From contig CALLFZ010000013.1 in the NCBI GenBank assembly GCA_938010045.1, positions 1 to 36,062 on the forward strand: a DNA stretch of 36,062 nt, in the 5' to 3' direction. Positions 10,064 to 18,093 of the stretch are shown piece by piece; within the stretch, counting starts at the first letter, position 1, and each line of letters starts with the position of its first letter. Made by a program: the position numbers and the translations under genes. The notes under the pieces were generated by a model. That model did not search any database, was not told where the DNA came from, and saw nothing but the letters and a program-made list of their open reading frames with translations. Origin of the DNA: an uncultured bacterium. Its GTDB lineage: Bacteria; Verrucomicrobiota; Kiritimatiellia; PWTM01.

Positions 10064-10259
10064 GCGGGCCGCAAGCCCAACGGGGCCGGCGCCGATGTGC
10101 GATACCGAGCCGCTCGACGGATCTGAAGCGCCGATGCGCACCGCGCGATCCAGACGCGATCTCCAACAGTCTCGACCCGGCGGCGCAACGATACCTCGAA
10201 GCCGATCCGCGCAAACCGCCCGCCGCTGGCCGATGGCGCCGTAGAGACCGCTGCCGTCG
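10064..10259. other. Spacer downstream of lysA
   Basis: Gene-free GC-rich sequence between lysA and the small uncertain reading frame at 10260. No T-tract terminator is visible; GGGC near 10067 and GCCC just after it could form only a short stem. Confidence 0.4.
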
Positions 10260-10479
10260 GTGAGTGGGGTAGCCGCCAGATTTCGCGAATCCGCGGCATT
10301 TCGCGCGCACGTTGATGGATACAAGCGGCCCGCGAGCTGATGCGGCGAACGACCGTCGAGATCTCGAACCCGGACGGCACGATTGAGGTCTGGATGTTTG
10401 GATGTCGCACGCGTCCCCCCGGCGCACAGCCGAGTCCTCGGCGTGACGGGGACGGCGCCCCGTCTCCGCCGACACCTTA
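10260..10479 (+). CDS. Possible small protein (about 72 residues), uncertain
   Basis: A plus-strand frame with a GTG at 10260 or an ATG at 10341, ending at TAG 10477-10479. It reads RFRESAAFRAHVDGLQAARE, then RRTTVEISNPDGTIEVWMFG, then a Pro/Arg-rich tail. The first 45 residues look protein-like: a plausible helix followed by a beta hairpin with NPDG at its turn. Its end overlaps the last 3 bases of the convergent minus-strand gene. There is no good ribosome-binding site and I recognise no family. It could be a chance frame or the remnant of a larger gene. Confidence 0.2.
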
Positions 10480-12024
10480 GGGCAAATCCACGGTTTCGAG
10501 CGGAAGTCCCCGGATGATCGCCACGGCGGTTCGCGCGCGCTGCGCGAGCTCGGGAAAATCATCGCGATAAGTGTCGGCAAACTGATCCAGCACATAGACC
10601 GCTTCCTCGTCGCGGCCTTGCTGGTGGAGCGTGAGGCCGAGGTTGTAGAGCGCGTGCAGGGCGCTGACCTCCTCGCGCAACGCCACGCGGTAGAACCGCT
10701 CCGCCTCCTCGTATTGGTCCGCCCGGTACAGGGCGTTGGCGAGCAATACGCACACGACGCCATTCGTGGAGCGCGATCGCGCGAGAAACTCCCGATAGAG
10801 GCTGATGGCCTGTTCATGATCGCCCGCGTTGTACCGCTCGCGCGCGAGATTGAGGATTGCCTCCCCTGTGGCACCGGGCAGTGAAGGACGCCGCATCAAG
10901 TAGATGCCGGTTGCCAGAAGAAACAGAAACCCGACCGCCGAGGCGGCGGCAATTGCCCAGACCCGACGGCGGGTTGTCGCCACAGCCGACGCGGGCGCCC
11001 GACCGCACGCCACGCTCGCGATGATGGCCGCCAGCGCACCCGAGACACCGGACTGCGCCCACGGGGCCGCCGCGACCGCCGCGGCCCGTTCACGCCATTC
11101 TGGAGTTTCCCCCCCACCCCGCTCGGCGAGCGCGGCCCACACCATCGCCTGTTGCCGCGGCACCACTGGCGGCGGCGTAGGGTCATCCGGCCAGCGTTCC
11201 CATGCCGGAAACGAACACGAGGCCGGCTCCCACCACCGGCCCAGCGCATCCAGCACGTGGCGACGTCGGCTCGGGTCGAGGGAAGAGCACAGTAACGGCG
11301 CAAACACTGAGAGTGTTCGGCGTGCAATCGGCCGACCGTCCGCGGCCCGGTCGCGGTATTCGCCCGAGGCCGCATCGAAGTATTCACGATCAAGGAGCCG
11401 GGCCAGCTCCGCCGCGCGGGCGCCGAAACGCAGCCGTGCCGCCCCACCAGCATCGCACCGCTCCGCGAGCTGCAGACAAGCTTCGATCTCCGCCAGCAGC
11501 ATCGCGGTCGCATCGACAGAACGCACCGAAGGATCCCACGCCTCGGGCACCCAGGCGTCTCGCTCGGTCGGCCAGCGTGGCGAACCGGCCGCCGCATTCA
11601 GGTGCTGCCACGCCCACTCGACGTGTCGCTCCACCGCCGGTAGAACCACGCCGGCATAGTCCGCGGGGGGGAATTCGCCCGCCGCCGCGTTTGCGGCGCA
11701 CGCAAAGAGCAGCCAGCCGGGGGTCGGATCGCGCGAGTCGCCGCTCTCGTCCACACGCCGAGGGAACGAACCGTCGGGATGCTGAAGGGCCACCGCCGAG
11801 AGGACAAACTCGCGCGCGATCTGAAGCGATCGGCTACGCCACGCCACGCACAGCGGGAAGAGGTCGCGCAAATCGTACGCCGGCCCCTCTGCCGGGCCGG
11901 CATCGGTGGACGCGCACCATCGAGCGGGGAACACGCCGCATGGCTGCCGGACGGCAGCTTCCAAGCGTGTCCACGCCGCGGTCAATGCGTCACCGCTGGT
12001 CGTGTCGGTCTCTCTCATCCGCAC
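10477..12024 (-). CDS. Membrane protein: toroid-like N-terminal domain, one helix, C-terminal TPRs
   Basis: A 515-residue protein in two halves. Residues 1-340 are rich in paired helices with conserved-looking aromatic and Asp patterns: YDLRDLFPLCVAW, HPDGSFPRRVDESGDSRDPTPGW, PEAWDPSVRSVDATAMLL and DREYFDAASGEYRDR. They resemble the (alpha/alpha)6 toroid of GH15/GH37/GH63-like glycosidases or terpene-cyclase-like folds. Residues 355-377 form a clear membrane helix, flanked by TTRRR and MRRP. Residues 388-487 form about three TPRs (ARERYNAGDHEQAISLYREF; LANALYRADQYEEAERFYR; LYNLGLTLHQQGRDEEAVYV). Without a signal peptide, the toroid half is probably cytoplasmic and the TPRs either outside or looped back; topology is uncertain. 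No neighbour on its strand suggests a role. I do not recognise the exact family. Confidence 0.65.
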   Translation of the reverse strand: MRMRETDTTSGDALTAAWTRLEAAVRQPCGVFPARWCASTDAGPAEGPAYDLRDLFPLCVAWRSRSLQIAREFVLSAVALQHPDGSFPRRVDESGDSRDPTPGWLLFACAANAAAGEFPPADYAGVVLPAVERHVEWAWQHLNAAAGSPRWPTERDAWVPEAWDPSVRSVDATAMLLAEIEACLQLAERCDAGGAARLRFGARAAELARLLDREYFDAASGEYRDRAADGRPIARRTLSVFAPLLCSSLDPSRRRHVLDALGRWWEPASCSFPAWERWPDDPTPPPVVPRQQAMVWAALAERGGGETPEWRERAAAVAAAPWAQSGVSGALAAIIASVACGRAPASAVATTRRRVWAIAAASAVGFLFLLATGIYLMRRPSLPGATGEAILNLARERYNAGDHEQAISLYREFLARSRSTNGVVCVLLANALYRADQYEEAERFYRVALREEVSALHALYNLGLTLHQQGRDEEAVYVLDQFADTYRDDFPELAQRARTAVAIIRGLPLETVDLP

Positions 12025-12517
12025 GCCACCCCTTCGCCGAAGTATCCATCACCCGCTCACCGCCTGACAAGATAACATTGACAAGGACTCATCTCGATAC
12101 GACGCCATCCGGCATGCGATGGTCCCGGCCCGTGTTTTCTTCGCTTCTGTCCCCACGTGCCCCTCTTCCCCGAATGGATATCTTGCCCCGTTGCCGCCTA
12201 TGCCTGCGTCTTCGCCGCCGCCCGCATTCCCCTGCGCAGCCTCGAACAACCTCCGTCCCTATGGACCTATGGACGACCTACGCCCAACCTCCGTCCCCGG
12301 CCACGGTTGCCTGTCCACGACGCGAGGACTCGCGTCCCCACCCCACCGCCACCCTCTCCCTGAAGTGACCGCTCCATGAGAAACGTGACGCGGTCGCATG
12401 AAACGGATATCGTTGCTGAAGTATGTGAACAAGATGGCAAATTGTTGTTACTGTCGTTGCATAATATGGTCGCGGATCGCAGATCTTCACGAGCGCAAAC
12501 TTGATTTGTGTTTACGA
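12025..12517. other. Upstream region of the hydrogenase operon and of the TPR gene
   Basis: A divergent intergenic region of about 580 bases in all, up to 12608. The left part is GC-rich and featureless. From about 12400 the composition changes abruptly to AT-rich (many runs such as AATTGTTGTTACTG), unlike almost all the rest of the window, as expected of a regulatory region. No gene is recognised in it. Confidence 0.5.
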
Positions 12518-12547
12518 TTGACGCTAGGCGCCCGACATCAATACAAT
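12518..12547 (+). promoter_or_regulatory. Candidate sigma70-type promoter of the hox operon
   Basis: TTGACG (12518-12523) and TACAAT (12542-12547) are separated by 18 bases, each matching the consensus hexamers at five of six positions. The start codon of hoxF is about 60 bases further on, with AAGGAAG at 12594-12600 as its ribosome-binding site. This is the best promoter-like sequence I can see in the window. Confidence 0.5.
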
Positions 12548-12608
12548 GTAGAGTATGGCACGTTGCGCGGCCGTTGGGTGTGATGCGTAACGGAAGGAAG
12601 ACACGACG

Positions 12609-14423
12609 ATGACGGATATCGGACATGCGGTTCGGCAGATTTGTGCGGTGTACCACAACGATGCGTCGCGGTTGATGGACATCATCGAAGCGGTGCAGAG
12701 TCGCTACGGATGCGTCTCGAGCGAGGCCATGAATTTGATTGCTCAGGCGCTGGGCATCCCCAGAGTGGAAGTGCACAGCACCGTTTCGTTCTACTCCTTC
12801 CTCTCCAACCGACCCAAGGGGCGCGTGATCATCCGCCTGTGCAGTGATCCGATCGATGAGATGTTCGGCATGCTGCCGGTGGCAAACACGTTCGAAGAGA
12901 CGCTCGGCGTCCACGTGGGCGAGACGACCGCCGACGGCGCGATCACTCTCGAATGGACACCGTGCATTGGCATGTCGGACCAGGCGCCGGCGGCGCTCAT
13001 CAACGACGTGGTCGTGACGTACTTGTCCACGGACAAGGCGCGCGAGATCGTCGCGGAGCTTCGCCGCAGCGGCGATCCGCGCAAGCTGGTGCACCGGCTC
13101 GGCGACGGTCACAACGCCCATCCGCTCGTGCGCGCGATGGTGCACAACAATATCCGCCGAAAGGGGCCCGTGGTGCTGGCCGACCTGCCGCCGGGCGCCG
13201 CGTTGCGAAAGGCCCTCGCGATGAGCCCCATCGAGGTCATCCGCGACATCAAGACCTCGCGTCTGCGCGGCCGTGGCGGAGCTGGATTCCCCACCGGCAT
13301 GAAGTGGGAGTTCACACGTCAGGCCGAGGGCGCGCGGAAGTTCGTCATCTGTAATGCCGACGAGGGCGAACCCGGGACGTTTAAGGACCGAGTGATTCTC
13401 ACTGAGTACGCCGATCTGATGTTCGAAGGCATGACGATTGCCGGCTACGCGATCGGCGCGAAGGAAGGCATCCTCTACCTGCGTGGCGAATACGCCTATC
13501 TCCGGCCGCTGCTTGAACACATCCTGCAGGTGCGTCGCGATGCGGGACTGCTCGGCCGCGACATCTGCGGCAAACGAGGGTTCGAATTCGACATTCGCAT
13601 TCAGTTGGGCGCGGGCGCCTATGTATGTGGCGAAGAGACCTCACTGCTCAGCTCTTGCGAGGGACGGCGAGGCGACCCCAAGAACCGGCCGCCCTTCCCC
13701 GCTCAGAAGGGCTACCTTGGCTGCCCCACCTCGGTGAACAACGTCGAGACGTTCTGCTGCGTCGCACGAATTCTTGATCGCGGGCCAGGCTGGTTCGCGG
13801 AGATCGGATCGAAGGGCAGCCCGGGTACCAAGCTCTTTAGCGTCAGCGGTGACTGCGCCGCGCCCGGCGTGTACGAATATCCGTTCGGCATCACGCTGGC
13901 CGAACTGCTGCGCGATGTCGGCGCCGAGGACGTCCAGGCCGTGCAGGTCGGGGGCCCCTCCGGCCAGCTCGTCGGGCCCGACAGTTTCGGGCGCCGCCTC
14001 GAATACGACGATCTGGCCACTGGCGGCTCGATCATGATTTTCAATTCTTCGCGAGACCTGGTCCACATCGTCCGCAAGTTCTTGGAGTTTTTCGCCGATG
14101 AGAGCTGCGGCTACTGCACGCCCTGCCGTGTTGGCAACGTGTTGCTTCTGCGGAAGATCGAAGAGATTCTGCACGACCGTGGCAGCCCCGATGACCTCCA
14201 CTATCTCGAGGAGCTGTCCGCCACCGTGAAATTCGCCAGCCGCTGCGGCTTAGGCCAAACCTCACCCAACACTGTGCTCTCGCTGTTGCGCAATTTCCCC
14301 GAGGTGCTGAAGCGCCGCCTCAAACCGCCGGCGGGGGAGTTCCTCGCGACCTTCGATATCCGCGCGGCTCTCGCCGACACCGAGCGGCTCGTCGGCCGCT
14401 CGTCGGTCATGTACGCGCCCTGA
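12609..14423 (+). CDS. hoxF: NAD-reducing [NiFe]-hydrogenase diaphorase subunit HoxF (NuoE-NuoF fusion)
   Basis: Flavin and iron-sulfur subunit that transfers electrons to and from NAD(H). At 604 residues it matches the size of the fused HoxF of Ralstonia-type soluble hydrogenases. Residues 1-150 are a NuoE-like thioredoxin-fold domain. Residues 180-560 are NuoF-like, with the NAD/FMN motifs RGRGGAGFPTG (220-230), CNADEGEPGTFKDR (248-261) and GAGAYVCGEETSLL (334-347), and the [4Fe-4S] ligands Cys500, Cys503, Cys506 and Cys546. In the NuoE-like part only two of the four canonical [2Fe-2S] cysteines remain: Cys78 and Cys119. The expected partners are Asp83 and Ser123. A good ribosome-binding site precedes the ATG. 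It is the first gene of the hox operon, with 15 bases to hoxU. Confidence 0.95.
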   Translation: MTDIGHAVRQICAVYHNDASRLMDIIEAVQSRYGCVSSEAMNLIAQALGIPRVEVHSTVSFYSFLSNRPKGRVIIRLCSDPIDEMFGMLPVANTFEETLGVHVGETTADGAITLEWTPCIGMSDQAPAALINDVVVTYLSTDKAREIVAELRRSGDPRKLVHRLGDGHNAHPLVRAMVHNNIRRKGPVVLADLPPGAALRKALAMSPIEVIRDIKTSRLRGRGGAGFPTGMKWEFTRQAEGARKFVICNADEGEPGTFKDRVILTEYADLMFEGMTIAGYAIGAKEGILYLRGEYAYLRPLLEHILQVRRDAGLLGRDICGKRGFEFDIRIQLGAGAYVCGEETSLLSSCEGRRGDPKNRPPFPAQKGYLGCPTSVNNVETFCCVARILDRGPGWFAEIGSKGSPGTKLFSVSGDCAAPGVYEYPFGITLAELLRDVGAEDVQAVQVGGPSGQLVGPDSFGRRLEYDDLATGGSIMIFNSSRDLVHIVRKFLEFFADESCGYCTPCRVGNVLLLRKIEEILHDRGSPDDLHYLEELSATVKFASRCGLGQTSPNTVLSLLRNFPEVLKRRLKPPAGEFLATFDIRAALADTERLVGRSSVMYAP

Positions 14424-14438
14424 AGAAAGGAACCGCCC

Positions 14439-15158
14439 ATGAGCGAAACGATCGGGTTCACAATTGACGGACGGCCCGTACGGGCCCGACCCGGGCAAAC
14501 GATTCTCGAAGCTGCCGACGCGGCGGGCATCTACATCCCGCGGCTCTGCGCGCACCGCGAGCTGCACCCCTTCGGCGCGTGCCGGGTCTGCACCGTGAAG
14601 GTCAATGGCCGCCCACAAGCTGCCTGTACGATGCCCGCCGCCGAAGGTATGGTCGTCGAAAGCAACACGCCGGAGCTCACCGAGCACCGCCGTCGTCTGA
14701 TCGAGATGCTGTTCGTCGAGGGCAACCATTACTGCATGTTCTGTGAGAAGAGCGGCAACTGTGAACTGCAAGCTCTGGCTTACCGATTCGGCATCACCGC
14801 ACCGCGCTATCCCTATCTCTTCCCGAACCGCGATGTGGACGCTTCGCACCCCGATGTGCTGCTCGACCGCAACCGTTGTGTGCTCTGCGCCCGCTGTGTG
14901 CGGGCCTCGCAGCAGCTCGACGGCAAGAACGTCTTCCAGTTCGTCGGCCGCGGCGCGAACAAAACACTCTGGGTGAACGCCGAACGCGAGCTGGCCGACA
15001 CCAACCTCGACGTCCGCGACCGGGCCGTCGATGTCTGCCCCGTCGGCTGCATTCTGCGCAAGCGCCAGGGCTACACGATCCCGATCGGCCGACGCCGCTA
15101 CGATCACGAGCCCATTGGCTCCGACATCGAACGCGCCGGCGCCGCTAGGGGCGCCTGA
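14439..15158 (+). CDS. hoxU: [NiFe]-hydrogenase diaphorase subunit HoxU
   Basis: Electron-wiring subunit between HoxF and HoxY, homologous to the N-terminal part of NuoG. The 239-residue protein has a [2Fe-2S] plant-ferredoxin-like domain with Cys37, Cys48, Cys51 and Cys63. A His-ligated cluster motif follows, with His97, Cys99, Cys102 and Cys108 (NHYCMFCEKSGNC, written from residue 96). A [4Fe-4S] site has Cys147, Cys150 and Cys153 (RCVLCARC), with later ligand candidates Cys200 and Cys204 (DVCPVGC). The length and cluster set agree with HoxU of group 3d hydrogenases. AAGGAA sits about 9 bases ahead of the start. The C-terminal end (ERAGAARGA) is short and variable. The gene lies between hoxF and hoxY in the standard order F-U-Y-H. 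Confidence 0.95.
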   Translation: MSETIGFTIDGRPVRARPGQTILEAADAAGIYIPRLCAHRELHPFGACRVCTVKVNGRPQAACTMPAAEGMVVESNTPELTEHRRRLIEMLFVEGNHYCMFCEKSGNCELQALAYRFGITAPRYPYLFPNRDVDASHPDVLLDRNRCVLCARCVRASQQLDGKNVFQFVGRGANKTLWVNAERELADTNLDVRDRAVDVCPVGCILRKRQGYTIPIGRRRYDHEPIGSDIERAGAARGA

Positions 15159-15176
15159 TCGGAAAGGAGATCCGCG

Positions 15177-15725
15177 ATGTCCTCGAAACCCCGCATCGCC
15201 ACCTGTTCACTCGCCGGCTGCTTCGGCTGCCACATGTCGATCCTCGACATCGACGAGCGCATCCTGCAGCTCATCGAGCTCGTGGACTTCGACAAGTCGC
15301 CAATTGACGACCTCAAGCACTTCACGGGCCGCTGCGCGATCGGCCTCGTCGAGGGCGGCTGCTGCAATGAGGAGAACGTGCACGTCCTCCAGGAATTCCG
15401 CCGGCATTGCGACATCCTCGTCTCTGTCGGCGAGTGCGCGATCTGCGGCGGCATTCCCGCGATGCGCAACAACATCCCCTTGAAGGAGTGCATGGACGAG
15501 GCGTACCGCAACGGGCCCACCGTCTACAACCCCTCGGGCGTGCTGCCGAACGATACCGCGCTGCCGCTGGTGCTGGACCGTGTCTACCCATGCCACGAGG
15601 TCGTCAAGATCGACTACCACATCCAGGGCTGCCCGCCGCCGGCCGATGCGATTTGGCAGACGCTCGTGGCGCTGCTGAACAACCGGCCGGTCGAGCTTCC
15701 CTACGAGGTACTGAAGTACGACTGA
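15177..15725 (+). CDS. hoxY: [NiFe]-hydrogenase small subunit HoxY
   Basis: Small subunit that carries the [4Fe-4S] cluster next to the NiFe site. The 182-residue protein is short, as expected for HoxY of bidirectional hydrogenases, and lacks a Tat signal, so it stays in the cytoplasm. Cluster ligand candidates are Cys15 and Cys18 in LAGCFGCHMS, Cys87 or Cys90 in GECAICGGIP, and Cys152 in IQGCPPPAD; these motifs match the family. An additional Cys-rich segment, GGCCNEEN (60-67), is also typical. AAAGGAG precedes the ATG. There are 18 bases after hoxU and 15 before hoxH, so the subunits are made in step. Confidence 0.95.
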   Translation: MSSKPRIATCSLAGCFGCHMSILDIDERILQLIELVDFDKSPIDDLKHFTGRCAIGLVEGGCCNEENVHVLQEFRRHCDILVSVGECAICGGIPAMRNNIPLKECMDEAYRNGPTVYNPSGVLPNDTALPLVLDRVYPCHEVVKIDYHIQGCPPPADAIWQTLVALLNNRPVELPYEVLKYD

Positions 15726-15740
15726 CTTCGGAGATCCGCG

Positions 15741-17186
15741 ATGAGCACATCCATCCGCACCCAAACGATCGTCATCGAGCCGGTCACACGCGTCGAGGGA
15801 CACGGCAAGGTCACCATCCAGGTCGACGAGCAACGCCGTGTCCGCCAGGCCCGGCTGCACATCGTCGAGTTCCGGGGGTTTGAGCGTTTCATCCAGGGCC
15901 GTCCCTTCTGGGAGGTTCCGGTGCTCGTGCAGCGGTTGTGCGGCATCTGCCCCGTTAGCCATCACCTCGCGGCGGCGAAGGCGATGGATCTCATCGTCGG
16001 CGCGCCCCACCTCACGCCCACCGCCGAGAAAATGCGACGACTGATGCACTATGGCCAGATGCTGCAATCACACGCGCTGCACTTTTTCCACCTCTGTTCG
16101 CCCGATTTCCTCTTCGGGTTCGATGCCGACCCGGCCGTGCGCAACATCATCGGCGTCGCCAAACGGTTCCCGGAGCTCGCCGTGCAGGGCGTGATGCTGC
16201 GCAAATACGGCCAGGAAGTCATCAAGGCGACCGCCGGCAAGAAGATTCACGGCACTGGCGCGATCCCCGGCGGCGTGAACAAGAACCTCTCGATCGCGGA
16301 ACGCGATGCGCTGCTGAAAGACCTCGATCAAATTATGACGTGGTCGGAGGGGGCGCTGGCGCTGGCGCGCGACATCACCCTGAAGCACCTCGATGAGCTC
16401 GCCGGCTTCGGTTCGTTCGAGTCGAACCACCTGTCGCTGGTGCGCGGCGACGGCGCGATGGATTTCTATCACGGCAACCTCTGCGCCATCGACGCGAAGG
16501 GCCGGCCGATCTTCGACCAAGTGGACTACCAGCGCTACCTCGACTACATCGCCGAGGAGGTGCGGCCTTGGTCCTACATGAAGTTCCCCTTCATCCGCTC
16601 GCTCGGGCCCGAGACCGGCTGGTACCGCGTCGGACCGCTCGCGCGCGTGAACCTTTGCCGCTTCATCCCCACGCCGAACGCCGAGACCGCGAGGAAGGAA
16701 TTCTTCGAGGCGACCGGCGGCCGTCCGAACAACATGACGATGGCCTACCACTGGGCCCGCATGATCGAGCTGCTGCACGCAGCCGAGGTGATCCGCGACC
16801 TGCTGCATGACCCGGACCTGCAGGGCACGGACCTTGTCGTGCGCGGCGAGCGCCGCGCCGAGGCGGTCGGTCTCATCGAGGCGCCACGCGGCACGCTCGT
16901 CCACCACTACGTCGTGAACGAGCGCGACCAGGTGGTTCGCTGCAACCTCATCGTCTCGACCACCAACAACAACACGCCGATGAACCGCGCGGTCGAGCGC
17001 GTCGCCGAGCAGTACCTGAACGGCGTCGAGATCACCGAGGGGCTATTGAACCGCATCGAGGTCGCGATCCGCGCGTACGATCCGTGCCTCTCCTGCGCGA
17101 CGCACGCGCTCGGCCAAATGCCGCTGATCGTCGAGATCGTTGGGCCCGACGGCGCGGTGCTCGCCCGCCGCACGCGCGACGCTTAA
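15741..17186 (+). CDS. hoxH: [NiFe]-hydrogenase large subunit HoxH
   Basis: Catalytic subunit that splits or forms H2 at a NiFe(CN)2CO site. The nickel ligands are Cys67 and Cys70 in the L1 motif RLCGICPVSHH, and Cys449 and Cys452 in the L2 motif DPCLSCATHALGQMPL. The family start RVEGHGKVTI is present at 17-26. The length of 481 residues fits HoxH of group 3d. The roughly 25 residues after THA at the C-terminus form the peptide removed by the maturation protease encoded next. The context (F-U-Y-H plus HoxW) and the motifs indicate the bidirectional NAD-linked type rather than F420- or ferredoxin-linked relatives. Genes for NiFe cofactor assembly (hypABCDEF) are not in this window and must be elsewhere. 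Confidence 0.96.
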   Translation: MSTSIRTQTIVIEPVTRVEGHGKVTIQVDEQRRVRQARLHIVEFRGFERFIQGRPFWEVPVLVQRLCGICPVSHHLAAAKAMDLIVGAPHLTPTAEKMRRLMHYGQMLQSHALHFFHLCSPDFLFGFDADPAVRNIIGVAKRFPELAVQGVMLRKYGQEVIKATAGKKIHGTGAIPGGVNKNLSIAERDALLKDLDQIMTWSEGALALARDITLKHLDELAGFGSFESNHLSLVRGDGAMDFYHGNLCAIDAKGRPIFDQVDYQRYLDYIAEEVRPWSYMKFPFIRSLGPETGWYRVGPLARVNLCRFIPTPNAETARKEFFEATGGRPNNMTMAYHWARMIELLHAAEVIRDLLHDPDLQGTDLVVRGERRAEAVGLIEAPRGTLVHHYVVNERDQVVRCNLIVSTTNNNTPMNRAVERVAEQYLNGVEITEGLLNRIEVAIRAYDPCLSCATHALGQMPLIVEIVGPDGAVLARRTRDA

Positions 17187-17201
17187 CCGGGGCGGTCCTC
17201 C

Positions 17202-17705
17202 ATGACGCGCCGCGTACTCGTGATCGGCTACGGCAATCCCGGCCGCCTCGATGACGGGCTGGGGCCAGCTTGCGCCGACGCCCTCCGTGAGCGCGAGATC
17301 CCAGGCGTAACCGTCGACAGCGACTACCAGCTGACCGTCGAGGATTCCGCGGCCGCGGCCGCGCACGATACGGTGGTGTTCGTGGACGCCGCGCTCGACG
17401 GCCCCGAACCGTTCGCCTGGAGCCCCACGCCGGCGGCCAGCGTGGCGGGCATCGGGACGCACACGCTCGACCCGGGAGCCGTGATCGAGCTGGCTCACAG
17501 CGCCTTTGGCGCGCATCCGGAGGGCTGGATGCTCGCCATTCGCGGGTACGAGTTCGACGAGTTCGGCGAGCGCCTCTCGCCCGCCGCCCAGAAAAATCTT
17601 GACGCGGCCCTTGAGTTCCTCGACTCTTGGCTGCGCGCGGAGGTCGCACGAGCACCCGGCGCGACGCCTCCGGAAGGCGGGAAGGACAGGAAGGAGACGC
17701 GATGA
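17202..17705 (+). CDS. hoxW: HoxH C-terminal maturation protease (HoxW/HyaD family)
   Basis: Hydrogenase-specific endopeptidase that trims the C-terminus of HoxH after nickel insertion. The family motif GYGNPGRLDDGLGP (9-22) contains the metal-binding acidic pair Asp17/Asp18. Asp62 (VFVDAALDG) and His87 (THTLDP) correspond to the other nickel ligands in this fold. The protein is 167 residues, typical for the family, with a hydrophilic Gly/Lys/Arg-rich C-terminal tail beyond the domain. The gene starts 15 bases after hoxH, and its stop overlaps the start of the receiver gene by 4 bases. Assignment to HoxH rather than to another hydrogenase follows from position. Confidence 0.92.
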   Translation: MTRRVLVIGYGNPGRLDDGLGPACADALREREIPGVTVDSDYQLTVEDSAAAAAHDTVVFVDAALDGPEPFAWSPTPAASVAGIGTHTLDPGAVIELAHSAFGAHPEGWMLAIRGYEFDEFGERLSPAAQKNLDAALEFLDSWLRAEVARAPGATPPEGGKDRKETR

Positions 17706-18088
17706 AAGACGGCAAGTTCGTGATCCTTTACGTGGACGACGATCAGGATTATCTCGACACAGTCCGCGCAATCCTCGAATCCGCCGGCTATCTCATGGTC
17801 GAGGCGCACTCCGCCGAGGAGGGACTCAAGGTCTACAAGGCTCACCAGCCTGACCTGATTCTGCTCGACCTTATGATGGAGGAGGTCGACTCCGGCACGG
17901 GCATGATCAAGGAGCTGCGGCTGCTCAACAACAGCGCGCCGATCTACCTGCTCAGTTCTGCGGGCGACCAACTCAACATGGTCACTAGCTACGCAGACCT
18001 CGGCCTCGCCGGCATCTTCCAGAAGCCCGTGGACCCCAAAGTCCTCCTCCACACCATCGGGGAGCGTCTCGGGAAGCACACCGGCTGA
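17702..18088 (+). CDS. Stand-alone CheY-like response-regulator receiver, hox operon
   Basis: A 128-residue single-domain receiver with all phosphotransfer residues: the acidic pocket Asp12-Asp14 (YVDDDQD), phospho-acceptor Asp56 (LLDLMM), Ser85/Ser86 on strand 4 and Lys108 (FQKPVD). The loop after the acceptor (EEVDSGTG) is longer than in CheY. No output domain is attached. The ATG at 17702 has an AAGGAG site 7 bases before it and overlaps the hoxW stop (ATGA), so it is translated with the hydrogenase genes. A longer frame with an upstream ATG at 17627 only overlaps hoxW and is not needed. No histidine kinase is in the window. It may act by protein-protein contact; a link to hydrogenase function or localisation is inference from the operon. 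Confidence 0.88.
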   Translation: MKDGKFVILYVDDDQDYLDTVRAILESAGYLMVEAHSAEEGLKVYKAHQPDLILLDLMMEEVDSGTGMIKELRLLNNSAPIYLLSSAGDQLNMVTSYADLGLAGIFQKPVDPKVLLHTIGERLGKHTG

Positions 18089-18093
18089 CTGCC

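Noticed and set aside
9059-10324. A 421-codon minus-strand open frame over lysA
   Set aside because: lysA on the plus strand carries the whole family signature; the minus frame shows only composition-driven openness.
12267-13520. A 417-codon minus-strand open frame over the hydrogenase region
   Set aside because: It is the complement of hoxF and its upstream region. The hoxF frame has all family motifs, and the minus frame is His/Arg/Ala-rich with none.
14813-15520. Frames antisense to hoxU and hoxY
   Set aside because: Shadow frames of strongly supported genes.
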